Positions 1-7,629 of a stretch of 54,408 nucleotides of DNA are shown one piece after another. Origin of the DNA: Fibrobacter succinogenes. GTDB taxonomy: Bacteria > Fibrobacterota > Fibrobacteria > Fibrobacterales > Fibrobacteraceae. Position 1 is the first letter of the stretch. Each line of letters starts with the position of its first letter. The stretch is taken from contig CACYRP010000026.1 of NCBI GenBank assembly GCA_902776765.1, positions 1-54,408 on the forward strand, given 5' to 3'. A model generated the notes under the pieces. The model saw only the letters and a list, made by a program, of their open reading frames with translations. It had not been told where the DNA came from and made no database searches. A program made the position numbers and the translations under genes.

Positions 1-550
1 CGGCGTCCCATTCCACAATCTTGTCTGCAACGGAGTAGAAAGCTTCTGCTGCGTCGCGGATCGGCAGATCCTGGAAATCATGAGCGCCCTTGTTGCTCGT
101 GCGGAGGAGCACGTAGGCACCGTTTTCGCTATCTTCGCGAATGAACGGACCGACGGAATCGGCACCCATCCACGGAGAGACGGTCACGGCATCTGCACGG
201 TAAACATCGTAAGCGGCGTTGGCGTAGGCGGCACTGGACTTGCCAATGTCACCGCGCTTTGCATCCAAGATAACCGGGATGCCAGCACTTCTGTAATCGG
301 CAATGAGCTGCTGCAAAACGAGCATCGACTGCACGCTCACGCATTCGTAATAAGCGCTGTTCGGCTTTACGACAGCCGGCTGCACGTTACGCTTGAGGCA
401 GCATTCCAAGATGTCGGAATAGAAGCGCTTGATGCGGTCTTCGGGAGTGCCTTCGAGCGGGATGAGCTTGAGCACAGGGTCCATGCCCATGCACACCGGG
501 TTGCCGCACTTTGCAATACGCTGTTCAAGGCGATCGTAAAAGCACGTCAT
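1..550 (-). CDS. pyrF: Orotidine 5'-phosphate decarboxylase (type 2), 3' end cut by window edge
   Basis: Decarboxylates OMP to UMP, the last step of de novo pyrimidine synthesis, in the cytosol. Translating the minus strand from ATG at 550 gives 183 codons starting MTCFYDRLEQRI. The subfamily-2 signature LDAKRGDIGKSSAAYA supplies the catalytic Lys and Asp, and it is followed by the SPWMGADS segment and LLRTSNKGA, all typical of type 2 PyrF (about 270-300 aa), so roughly a third is missing beyond position 1. The ATG lies 5 bp after the TGA of the methyltransferase gene, so it is the last visible gene of the ispA-dxs-methyltransferase-pyrF run. Identity is firm; only the C-terminus is unseen. 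Confidence 0.93.
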   Translation of the reverse strand, partial: MTCFYDRLEQRIAKCGNPVCMGMDPVLKLIPLEGTPEDRIKRFYSDILECCLKRNVQPAVVKPNSAYYECVSVQSMLVLQQLIADYRSAGIPVILDAKRGDIGKSSAAYANAAYDVYRADAVTVSPWMGADSVGPFIREDSENGAYVLLRTSNKGAHDFQDLPIRDAAEAFYSVADKIVEWDA

Positions 551-554
551 TACT

Positions 555-1833
555 TCAATTCCTCGAGAGAATGCCGTGTGCGACAGCCACGTTCAAGGAT
601 TCAAGTTCGCTGCTCATCGGAATCTTCACCGTTTCGTCGGCAAGTTCGATGAAGTACGGGTTCGTGCCAGCACCTTCGTTACCCACGAGGAACGCCATCT
701 TGCGGAGCTTGTGCTGCGGAATCTGGCGGAGGGACTGCTTGGCATGCAAATCCGTTGCGATGATGGTGTAACCCTTGCTGCGCAAGAAGTTGATCTGGTC
801 CACGAGATCCACGTCGAATTCAAACGGAACGCGGAGGAACGTGCCCGAGGAACCGCGCACAACCTTCGGGTTGAACGGGCTCACGGTACCACGACCGAGA
901 ATCATGCCCGAAGAATTGAAACCGGTTGAACGGGCTCACGGTACCACGACCGAGAATCATGCCCGAAGAATTGAAACCGAGGCTCGTGCGGAAGAGCGTG
1001 CCGAGGTTACCCGGATCTTGCACAGCGTCCACAAGCGTAAGCACGCTGCGGCTCGTTTCGTAAACAGGCTTCTTGCTTGCAATGTTGCAGTAAGCGATGA
1101 TGCCCTGCGTCGTCATCGTCGAAGAGAGGCGCTTCATCTGTTCTTCGTTAAGCGTGTGGAGCGTAATTTCGGCTTCGTTGATAGCTTCGATGAGTTCTTC
1201 GTTTTCGAAACCTTCGACAACGTAAACAGAGATCACGAGTTCGCGGTGGTGCTTCACGAGTTCTTCGACAACGTGCACACCTTCACCGAGGAACTTGCCT
1301 TCGCGTTCGCGACCCTTTTCGGTCGTGCAGGCGATGAGGCGCTTGAACCAAGGTGGTGTAGAACCGGCATCTTCAACAGCTTCAATCTGAGCTGCGCGTG
1401 CTTCGAGTGCGGCCTCGTCCAAGTTCTCGTCAACAGCTTCTTTCTGTTCGGGGCGCTGGCGGTAAACCGGAGCGTTCATGGCACCATCACGGCGCGGGCC
1501 ACGGTTAAACGGCTTGTCACCAAAGCGGCGCGGACGGCGGTCGCGATCAAAGCGTCCACCACGGCGTTCTTCACGATTGAACGGACGGTCTTCGCGATTG
1601 TCGTCGCGGTTATCGCGATCGAAACGGCGGTCACCACGATCAAAGCGGCGGTCACCGCGATCGCAGTCAAAACGACGGTCGCCACGATCACCACGGCCAA
1701 AGGGCTTGTCGCCAAAAGAACCACGATCGTCGTCGTTACGACGAGGGCGGCGTTCAGGAGCTTCACTGACTCCAAATTTGCGGTCAAGCGTCATTCTTAC
1801 GGTACGCTTCGGTTTGTTTTCTTCTTCACTCAT
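555..1833 (-). pseudogene. SPOUT (SpoU/TrmH) family rRNA 2'-O-methyltransferase, frameshifted by a 55-bp tandem duplication
   Basis: SAM-dependent RNA ribose methyltransferase of the RlmB/TrmH type. The first reading frame (from ATG 1833) holds a charged N-terminal tail (about residues 8-110, rich in R, D, G and F, with repeated GDRRFDRGDRRFDR-like units), the substrate-binding domain (WFKRLIACTTEKGR onward) and SPOUT motif 1 (DPGNLGTLFRTS). The frame breaks after GTVSPFN. Motifs 2 (FLVGNEGAG) and 3 (IPMSSELESLNVAVA) continue in another frame to the TGA at 555. Removing one 55-bp copy restores an uninterrupted 407-aa protein, so the gene is a very recent mutant or an assembly error. Its ATG overlaps the dxs stop by 4 nt. 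Exact target nucleotide (23S rRNA G2251 in E. coli RlmB) is not inferable. Confidence 0.85.
869..979. repeat. Perfect 55-bp tandem duplication inside the methyltransferase gene
   Basis: Bases 869-923 are repeated exactly at 924-978 (the match runs one base further to 979). The unit begins ggttgaacgggctcacgg. Because 55 is not a multiple of 3 it shifts the frame. The two copies show no differences, which means a fresh slippage/duplication event or two contigs joined without merging their overlap. Confidence 0.95.
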
Positions 1834-3698
1834 AGTTTTTCCATCAACTGTTTGGCGACGGATTCCCCGTCAATTTTCAAGATCTTGTAGAGAGCTTTGA
1901 TTTCTCCCTGTTCAACGAATCTGTCCGGAAGACCAAACCGGTACAGTTTCTTGTCCGTATAGCCGAGGTCGGACAAAAGTTCCGCAATGGCTGAACCATA
2001 GCCACCCACAAGCGTGTTGTCTTCCAAAGTCACAATGACATTGTGATTGTCGAACAACGAACGGTAGCATTCCTGGTCGAGCGGCTTAATAAAACGGGCA
2101 TCCACAAGCGTCGGGTTGTATCCGTTTTCACGAAGCACGGAGGCTGTTTTCTTGAGTTCATTTGTCATGAAGCCAGCACCCAAAAGCAAGATGCCGGAGC
2201 CCTTCTCAAGAATCTTGGGGCTTTTATAATCAAACGGACCTTCCGAAGGCTTGAGTTCTGCTTCGAGCGCAGTGCCTCTCGGATAGCGGATTGCCACAAC
2301 GCCTTCCATGTCAATCGCGGCAACAAGCATGTCGCGCAATTCATTTTCATTGGAAGGGGCCATGATGGTCATTCCAGGAACCGTACGCAAGAACGACAAA
2401 TCGAAAGCACCATGATGCGTCGGACCATCGGCACCGACAAGGCCTGCTCGGTCAAGCACAAGCACCACATGCAAATTCTGTAACGCAATGTCGTGGATAA
2501 TCTGGTCGTAAGCGCGCTGCATGAACGACGAGTAAATCGCGACAACCGGAACAACGCCTTCGCAAGCAAGACCAGCGGCAAACGTCACGGCATGCTCTTC
2601 GGCAATGCCCACGTCGATCACGCGTTCCGGGAGTTCCTTCATTACGATATCCATGCCGCAGCCCGTAGGCATTGCAGCAGTGATACCCAAGATGCGCTTG
2701 TCCTTTTTTGCAAGGTCCAAAAGCGTATTGCCGAACACGCTCGTCAAAGACGGGTTCGGATTGCCCGGAGCAAGCGGAAGTCCGCTTTCGGGGTCGAACG
2801 CACTGCAACCGTGATACTTCGTCGGATTCTTTTCGGCAGCATCAAAACCACGGCCCTTTTCAGTAAGCACATGCACAAGGCACGGACCTTGCTGACTCTT
2901 GACGCGTTCGAGAATCATCACAAGTTCATCGATGTCATGGCCATCAATCGGACCAAAATAACGAATGCCCAAATCTTCAAAGAAACGCCCCGGCTTCACG
3001 GCATTCTTCGCCGCATTTTCAACCTGCAAGAAGAGGTCACGGAAACGAGAACCCAAAATGCCCGGCAAGCGATTCATCAGGCGATCCAAGTCCGTACGCA
3101 TCTTGTTGTAAACCGGGTCCGAAATCACACGGTTCAAGTACTTGCTGAACCCGCCAACATTCGGGGCAATGCTCATCTTGTTATCGTTCAAGATGATGGT
3201 CATGTTCTGCTTGGAAGCGCCCACGTTATTGATAGCTTCGTAAGCCATACCGCCCGTCATGGAGCCATCCCCAATGACTGCGACCACGTTGTTGTTGCGA
3301 CCAAAATGGTTACGGGCAACAGCAAAGCCAAGAGCCGCCGAAATCGAAGTCGTAGCATGCCCTGCCCCAAAGCAGTCGTAAACGCTTTCGTTCCTCTTCA
3401 GGAATCCGGAAATACCGCCCTGCTGGCGCAAGGTATCGAAGCGGTCATAACGACCGGTCAATAACTTGTGCACATACGCCTGGTGCCCCACGTCCCAAAC
3501 GATTTTATCATCAGGAGCGTTGAACACGTAGTGAAGCGCAAGAGTAAGTTCAACAACGCCAAGGCTCGACGCCAAGTGACCGCCATGTTTGGCCACCTGC
3601 CCAATAATGGTTTCGCGAATCTGCGAAGCCAAATGGTAAAGCTCTTCAACAGAGCAGTGCTTCAAGTCCTGAGGCGACTTTACGTCTTTCAGTTCCAT
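1830..3698 (-). CDS. dxs: 1-deoxy-D-xylulose-5-phosphate synthase
   Basis: Condenses pyruvate and glyceraldehyde-3-phosphate to DXP with thiamine diphosphate; first committed step of the MEP isoprenoid pathway, cytosolic. 622 aa, the usual length. Visible: DVGHQAYVHKLLTGR near residue 69, the ThDP motif from GDGSMTGG (143) to AINN (155-158), KGRGFDAAEKNPTKYHG before the pyrimidine-binding domain, EEHAVTFAAGLA with the conserved Glu, and DRAGLVGADGPTHHG. The ATG at 3698 directly abuts the stop of the prenyl synthase (3699), and its end overlaps the methyltransferase start (ATGA, 1830-1833), so it is translationally linked to both. The pairing of Dxs with a prenyl diphosphate synthase makes the operon an isoprenoid unit. 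Confidence 0.97.
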   Translation of the reverse strand: MELKDVKSPQDLKHCSVEELYHLASQIRETIIGQVAKHGGHLASSLGVVELTLALHYVFNAPDDKIVWDVGHQAYVHKLLTGRYDRFDTLRQQGGISGFLKRNESVYDCFGAGHATTSISAALGFAVARNHFGRNNNVVAVIGDGSMTGGMAYEAINNVGASKQNMTIILNDNKMSIAPNVGGFSKYLNRVISDPVYNKMRTDLDRLMNRLPGILGSRFRDLFLQVENAAKNAVKPGRFFEDLGIRYFGPIDGHDIDELVMILERVKSQQGPCLVHVLTEKGRGFDAAEKNPTKYHGCSAFDPESGLPLAPGNPNPSLTSVFGNTLLDLAKKDKRILGITAAMPTGCGMDIVMKELPERVIDVGIAEEHAVTFAAGLACEGVVPVVAIYSSFMQRAYDQIIHDIALQNLHVVLVLDRAGLVGADGPTHHGAFDLSFLRTVPGMTIMAPSNENELRDMLVAAIDMEGVVAIRYPRGTALEAELKPSEGPFDYKSPKILEKGSGILLLGAGFMTNELKKTASVLRENGYNPTLVDARFIKPLDQECYRSLFDNHNVIVTLEDNTLVGGYGSAIAELLSDLGYTDKKLYRFGLPDRFVEQGEIKALYKILKIDGESVAKQLMEKL

Positions 3699-4596
3699 TT
3701 ATTTCACTCGAGTAATAATGTATGCCGCAATGGAACGGAGGATAGAGGTATCGCACTTGAGGCTGTCCAACGCCTTGATAGATTCCTCATAGAGTTCCCT
3801 AGCACGTTCCCTAGACTTTTCCAGTCCAACGATGGACGGGTAAGTAGCCTTGCCCTTTTCGATGTCAGACCCGGCGTCCTTGCCAAGTTCTTCGGTCGTA
3901 GAGGGTCGTAGAGACAATGTCCAAAATATCATCCACAATCTGGAAGGCAAGCCCAATGGAGCGGCCATAGTTGCGGATGATTTCCATATCACTCTCGCTT
4001 GCATCTGCAAGCATCGCACCCACCAAGAGCGAAGCTTCGATAAGAGCGGCAGTCTTGTGGTAGTGAATGTAATCAACAATTTCCAAATCGACAGTCTTAC
4101 CTTCGCATTCGATGTCGGTCATCTCGCCACCAATCATGCCGTAGGTGCCAAGCAAGTGAGCAAGGACTTCAATAGCCTTCGCGTTACCGGTCTTGCCCAT
4201 CATTTCGAAGGCGTGGATGCAGAGAGCGTCGCCTGCCATCACAGCGGTAGCTTCACCAAACTTCTTGTGGCTCGTGAGCTTACCACGGCGGTAGTCATCG
4301 TTATCGACGCACGGAAGGTCATCGTGAATAAGGCTGAACGTGTGGAGCATTTCGAGAGCGCTCGTCGCAAGCCAAATCTTATCGCCCTTGCCGCCAAACA
4401 TGTCGAACGTGGCCTTAGCAAGTCCCGGACGCAAGCGTTTGCCACCTGCGAACATGGAATAGCGCATAGCCTCGTGCAAACGGCACGGACGGTCCTTTAC
4501 TGGGGGGAGATGTTCATCAAACTTCGCCTCGGCATCTTTAGCGATGCGAGCGAGATATTCCTGAGCAATTTTTGCTTCTGATTCAATAGACTGCAT
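3699..4596 (-). pseudogene. ispA: Polyprenyl (farnesyl/geranyl) diphosphate synthase, frameshifted by a 10-bp tandem duplication
   Basis: Head-to-tail condensation of IPP with allylic diphosphates. The frame from ATG 4596 shows GGKRLRPGLA (52-61), the first Asp-rich motif DDLPCVDNDDYRRGK (92 on) and the second, FQIVDDILD (D222, D223, D226). After VSTT the frame is lost. The remaining C-terminus (EELGKDAGSDIEKGKATYPSIVG to the TAA at 3699) is in another frame. Deleting one copy of ggtcgtagag gives a full 295-aa protein, the normal size of IspA-type short-chain synthases. The 5-residue spacing before the first Asp motif does not settle C15 versus C20 product. The gene heads the run with dxs and has its own promoter-like element 5 nt upstream. 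As written it would be inactive, which is implausible for an essential step, so a sequencing or assembly fault is likely. Confidence 0.85.
3894..3913. repeat. 10-bp perfect tandem duplication in the prenyl synthase gene
   Basis: ggtcgtagag occurs twice in direct succession (3894-3903, 3904-3913), shifting the frame of the prenyl synthase just after its second Asp-rich motif. Excising one copy restores the family sequence across the junction. Confidence 0.93.
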
Positions 4597-4601
4597 GTAT
4601 A

Positions 4602-4609
4602 CAAAGATA
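4602..4609 (-). promoter_or_regulatory. TANNTTTG promoter element, leaderless candidate for the prenyl synthase
   Basis: On the minus strand TATCTTTG is followed by TATAC and then the ATG at 4596. It matches the Bacteroidota -7 consensus TAnnTTTG. The 5-nt distance to the start codon equals that seen at both downstream TIGR02147 genes. Transcription would begin at or next to the ATG. Inferred from sequence only. Confidence 0.5.
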
Positions 4610-4619
4610 CTTAATTCGA

Positions 4620-4679
4620 GGCGCTCTTAAAAGGGCATTAGCCTTAAAACTATGGTTTTAAATCTTAGAAAAGAGCGCC
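4620..4679 (-). other. Nested inverted repeats between the prenyl synthase and lipoprotein genes
   Basis: ggcgctctt (4620-4628) pairs with aagagcgcc (4671-4679), and inside lies ttaaaac-tatg-gttttaa (4644-4661). The outer arm overlaps the end of the upstream lipoprotein gene. There is no long T tract after the hairpin, so it is at best a weak terminator or an mRNA-stabilising structure. Confidence 0.4.
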
Positions 4680-6281
4680 GTAGAGTACTATATCGTCCAA
4701 ATAGAATTCAGATCCGTTGCGGACGAAGAAATGCAACTGGCGAACATCGTCCTTAAGCGAGTTCCATGTGAAATAGCAGTTCTTATTATCCTGAGAATTA
4801 TAGCACAGATCACCGGACTTAATGACATATCGCGTCCATTTCTGCGAATTCAGATCCGTCCATTCAGAGGCGGCTTTGAGCGAAACTCCTTTCACTTCCG
4901 ATTCCTTATCCCAGTTTTCAAGCGACACGCGAATCTGTCCGGACCCCTTCGCATAGAACGCAATGGAATCAAGCGAAGAGAAATTCCAGCCTTCAGAACG
5001 AAGCAACGTACCCGTTACAACCCAAGCATAAATGTTGTTCGTCCCAATCAGATTGTACTTTCCATGGAACACCTTTGACTTGCGGTCCTTATCTGTTTCA
5101 AAAGCCTTGGACAAGACTTTGGAACCAATGGAATCCACGCTAAAGTACCAACCTGCCGTATCGCCTTCAAAATCTTGCAATACAATCGACGGGTAGTCAA
5201 AATCAGCAGAGCCTGCGGAAGGTTCAATTCCCTTGGCTACATACAAATTCTTCTTTTCATCGACAACATAGATTTCAAGTGTGTCGTTCGACGGAAGCAT
5301 CGGGAGCGAGAACACGCCTTCTTCGTTGGTCTTCGTCATCACATCCAAACCATAGACGCCCACCCAAGCATACTTATCGCCAGCATGAAGCGTTACACGG
5401 CTCATGTAGTTCGACGTTTCTTGCAACTTAACCGTATCCAAAGCAGCAATTTGCTTTGCCGAAAGCACCCTGGAATAAGCGGCGCCCGACTGGACAACCG
5501 TCAAGCGGTATTCGCCATTCTTCAAGGAATCAATTGCAAACACGCCATTCTTATCAGCATAAACATCCGCATTGGCAACAACGTTGTTCACGCGCAAAGA
5601 ATCTACGCGAGCATCGGACTTGCGGATAGACAAAGATGCATACGAAGCAGGCTTACCATCGACAACGGCAACAAATGTAACCTTGCCCTTATATGGATCC
5701 GGCTGCAAATCAATCACTTCGGCTTCGTTCGGTCCAAGTTTTACAGACAAGTTTTTATAGACCTTGTTGTTATCGCCGCGCAAGAAGTACACTTGCAGTG
5801 AATCGTTCGACGGCAGCTGCGACAGCTGGAAGCGGCCCAAGGAATCCGAGCGCACAAGTTCGTCCATACCGCGCACACCGACCCAGACAAAATCACAGCT
5901 GTCAGGTACATCGGCATAACCGCTGAGAGTCGCCATAGGTTCTAACTTCAGGGAGTCAAATTTTGCATCGTCACCCGAAGAATAAAGTCCTGTAAAGGCG
6001 GAACCACCATACACAATTGTCAAGCGGAAATCTTTCTTTGGCGCTTCAAATTCAAAATACCCATTAGCATCGGCATAGAAATCTGCATTAACAATTTCAT
6101 TTGTCGCACTGTCTACGGATGTCGTATGATCAACATTTCGAACAGCAATTCTTGCATACGAAGCCACACGGCCATCGCCAACATAGGCGAATCCGCAAAT
6201 GCCGTTCGTAGTCTCGCTGCCAGGACCTCCCGAGCAACTCCACAGCAAGAAAGCTGATAATATGCAGGCTAGCCATTTCAT
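4665..6281 (-). CDS. Surface lipoprotein with duplicated beta-sandwich modules and a C-terminal carbohydrate-binding-like domain
   Basis: 538 aa. SPase-II signal LSAFLLWSC with Cys16. Residues about 25-330 consist of an A-B-A-B internal duplication: module A begins FAYVGDGRVASYARIAVRN and again FVAVVDGKPASYASLSIRK; module B contains VWVGVRGMDE and again AWVGVYGLDV, each followed by LPSND(S/T)L. Such modules resemble carboxypeptidase-regulatory-like folds. The last 180 residues (FEGDTAGWYF to YLDDIVLYG) look like a CBM11/galactose-binding jelly roll. The ATG sits within the TGA of the TIGR02147 gene (ATGA overlap) with a CAGGAG Shine-Dalgarno inside that gene's end, so the two are translationally coupled. 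Probably an outer-membrane protein binding polysaccharide or the cell surface; no enzyme motif seen. Confidence 0.75.
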   Translation of the reverse strand: MKWLACILSAFLLWSCSGGPGSETTNGICGFAYVGDGRVASYARIAVRNVDHTTSVDSATNEIVNADFYADANGYFEFEAPKKDFRLTIVYGGSAFTGLYSSGDDAKFDSLKLEPMATLSGYADVPDSCDFVWVGVRGMDELVRSDSLGRFQLSQLPSNDSLQVYFLRGDNNKVYKNLSVKLGPNEAEVIDLQPDPYKGKVTFVAVVDGKPASYASLSIRKSDARVDSLRVNNVVANADVYADKNGVFAIDSLKNGEYRLTVVQSGAAYSRVLSAKQIAALDTVKLQETSNYMSRVTLHAGDKYAWVGVYGLDVMTKTNEEGVFSLPMLPSNDTLEIYVVDEKKNLYVAKGIEPSAGSADFDYPSIVLQDFEGDTAGWYFSVDSIGSKVLSKAFETDKDRKSKVFHGKYNLIGTNNIYAWVVTGTLLRSEGWNFSSLDSIAFYAKGSGQIRVSLENWDKESEVKGVSLKAASEWTDLNSQKWTRYVIKSGDLCYNSQDNKNCYFTWNSLKDDVRQLHFFVRNGSEFYLDDIVLYGALF

Positions 6282-7114
6282 TTTGACTTCTCCTGCAATT
6301 TTTTAGTAAAAGCAAGCGGGAACAGCTGAACATTCAACTGGAACACCGTATCGTCGCCAGTTCCTTCCTGCGACAAGCGAAGCAAGTCCGAACGGAACTC
6401 CTTGATCTTTTCACGAATGAGTTGGATATCATTCATGTTGAACGTCATCGTCACAGTGCTAATATCACGAAGAGGAGGTGCATGACGTTCTAGCGATTCA
6501 CCGCCAAGGCGAATCGTCTCCTTCTGGAATGTCCGAACCGCTTCGGACCTCCAGTTACCACCTGTACTCACAAACGTATCATTCACTTTCCAGTACCCAT
6601 CCTTTCCCTCAGAAATCATGTTCAGGTCGTGGAGGAGCTGAATAGCATCCTTGGCTTGCTCTACCGTGATTGCCGGCGAACAAGACTCCGCGAGCCCTTC
6701 ATAATCATCTTTAAAATTACAAATACCGATTACAGAACGGATAGCGTTATAGTACCAATGACGGTAAAATTCAAGTTCTTTTTTGGCAAGACGCTTTAAA
6801 GGAATACCCTTCAAGGCCTGCATCTTCTCATAATGGTTCAAGGCTTCTTGATCGCTCTTGGCGCGTCCAAAATAGACCAGCTCCGACCAATAAGCGGTTT
6901 CCTTTTCGTCAAGCTCAAAAAATTCAGCCATGGGCTTGATAAAGTTGACAGCAAGGTGAATCTTGCCCTGCGAAATGCGAAGGAGGTTTCCCGGATCTGC
7001 ACCGAGTTTCATAGCCATGTATCGCCAGGATATAACCGTCTTGCGCTTTTTGAAATCTTCAAAAGCGTCTCTAATCCATTCGCGATAATCGGTATATTCA
7101 AAAATCGGTTTCAC
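6278..7114 (-). CDS. TIGR02147 family (DUF4423) regulator-like protein, copy 1
   Basis: 278 aa. Begins IFEYTDYREWIRDAFEDFKK, the family signature, then an XRE-like helix-turn-helix region (ISWRYMAMKLGADPGNLLR and ISQGKIHLAV) and the DUF4423 body ending VFQLNVQLFPLAF, again a family hallmark. TIGR02147 was defined on a Fibrobacter succinogenes paralogous family. No signal peptide, so cytosolic. Its last codons overlap the start of the lipoprotein gene, the same arrangement as the copy at 47.8-48.7 kb, suggesting it controls or is co-produced with that lipoprotein. A perfect 20-bp palindrome lies about 93 bp upstream. DNA binding is inferred from the N-terminal fold pattern, not shown. It is the most divergent of the three copies here. 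Confidence 0.85.
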   Translation of the reverse strand: MKPIFEYTDYREWIRDAFEDFKKRKTVISWRYMAMKLGADPGNLLRISQGKIHLAVNFIKPMAEFFELDEKETAYWSELVYFGRAKSDQEALNHYEKMQALKGIPLKRLAKKELEFYRHWYYNAIRSVIGICNFKDDYEGLAESCSPAITVEQAKDAIQLLHDLNMISEGKDGYWKVNDTFVSTGGNWRSEAVRTFQKETIRLGGESLERHAPPLRDISTVTMTFNMNDIQLIREKIKEFRSDLLRLSQEGTGDDTVFQLNVQLFPLAFTKKLQEKSK

Positions 7115-7206
7115 AGAAAGTCCTCACGTCAAACGGCACCTCGCGCTATCCCAAGACAACTTCCCTTTCCTCATCCAACACGAGACAGTACGGGCGGTTT
7201 GAAGCA

Positions 7207-7226
7207 GTATAAAGATATCTTTATAC
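7207..7226. promoter_or_regulatory. Perfect 20-bp palindrome, candidate operator of TIGR02147 copy 1
   Basis: GTATAAAGAT followed directly by its reverse complement ATCTTTATAC, in the 136-bp gap between the small lipoprotein gene and the TIGR02147 gene. No T tract follows, so it is not a terminator. An AT-rich perfect dyad with no spacer fits a dimeric repressor site. The rest of the gap shows no gene. Confidence 0.55.
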
Positions 7227-7250
7227 CCATCAATAGGTTAGTGCACAGCC

Positions 7251-7619
7251 CTATCGTTCGTTGTGGAATTTTACAACGGAAGTCGAACCAGCAGAGCAGG
7301 TCGCTATCCAAGAACATTCTTGCAAATCGGCAAAGCGAGTGTCGCTACAGCGGCCATCAAAGGCTAGAGCGCCGTTTTCGTCAAAGTAGTAAGCGACTTC
7401 GTAAGTGATTTCAACAAGTTTGGACTTTATCACCTCCGGTGCACTCATCACCTTCGACGTGATATCAATCACACAGTTGTCTTTCAATTCCGAGGCTTCA
7501 GCAGCCGGATCCAGCGAATTCCAATGAATCTGAATTTGCTTGAAATCATCCACTTCAGGGTGTTTGGAACAAGACACAAGCAAAGTAACCAAAACCGCAA
7601 GAAGAAGCCAGCCGTGCAT
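7251..7619 (-). CDS. Small lipoprotein of unknown function
   Basis: 122 aa. Signal peptide LLLAVLVTLLVSC with lipobox Cys17 (LVSC), then a short soluble domain with four further Cys (DNCVID, GRCSD, QECSW, ATCSA) that could form two disulfides in the periplasm. No family recognised. It starts 10 bp after the stop of the diguanylate cyclase gene and is almost surely co-transcribed with it, so a role in the same sensory or envelope function is possible but unproven. Confidence 0.7.
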   Translation of the reverse strand: MHGWLLLAVLVTLLVSCSKHPEVDDFKQIQIHWNSLDPAAEASELKDNCVIDITSKVMSAPEVIKSKLVEITYEVAYYFDENGALAFDGRCSDTRFADLQECSWIATCSAGSTSVVKFHNER

Positions 7620-7629
7620 TTCAGATTCC

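Noticed and set aside
1540..1720. Short repeated DNA resembling CRISPR
   Set aside because: Units are short, irregular and in frame, encoding the RD-rich tail; no unique spacers.
775..1890. 371-aa plus-strand open frame over the methyltransferase
   Set aside because: Arises from the RD-rich repeat read in reverse (Ala/Val/Thr-rich); SPOUT motifs are on the minus strand.
6278..7114. TIGR02147-lipoprotein pair as toxin-antitoxin
   Set aside because: The partner is an exported lipoprotein with a signal peptide and carbohydrate-binding-like domain, not a cytosolic toxin.
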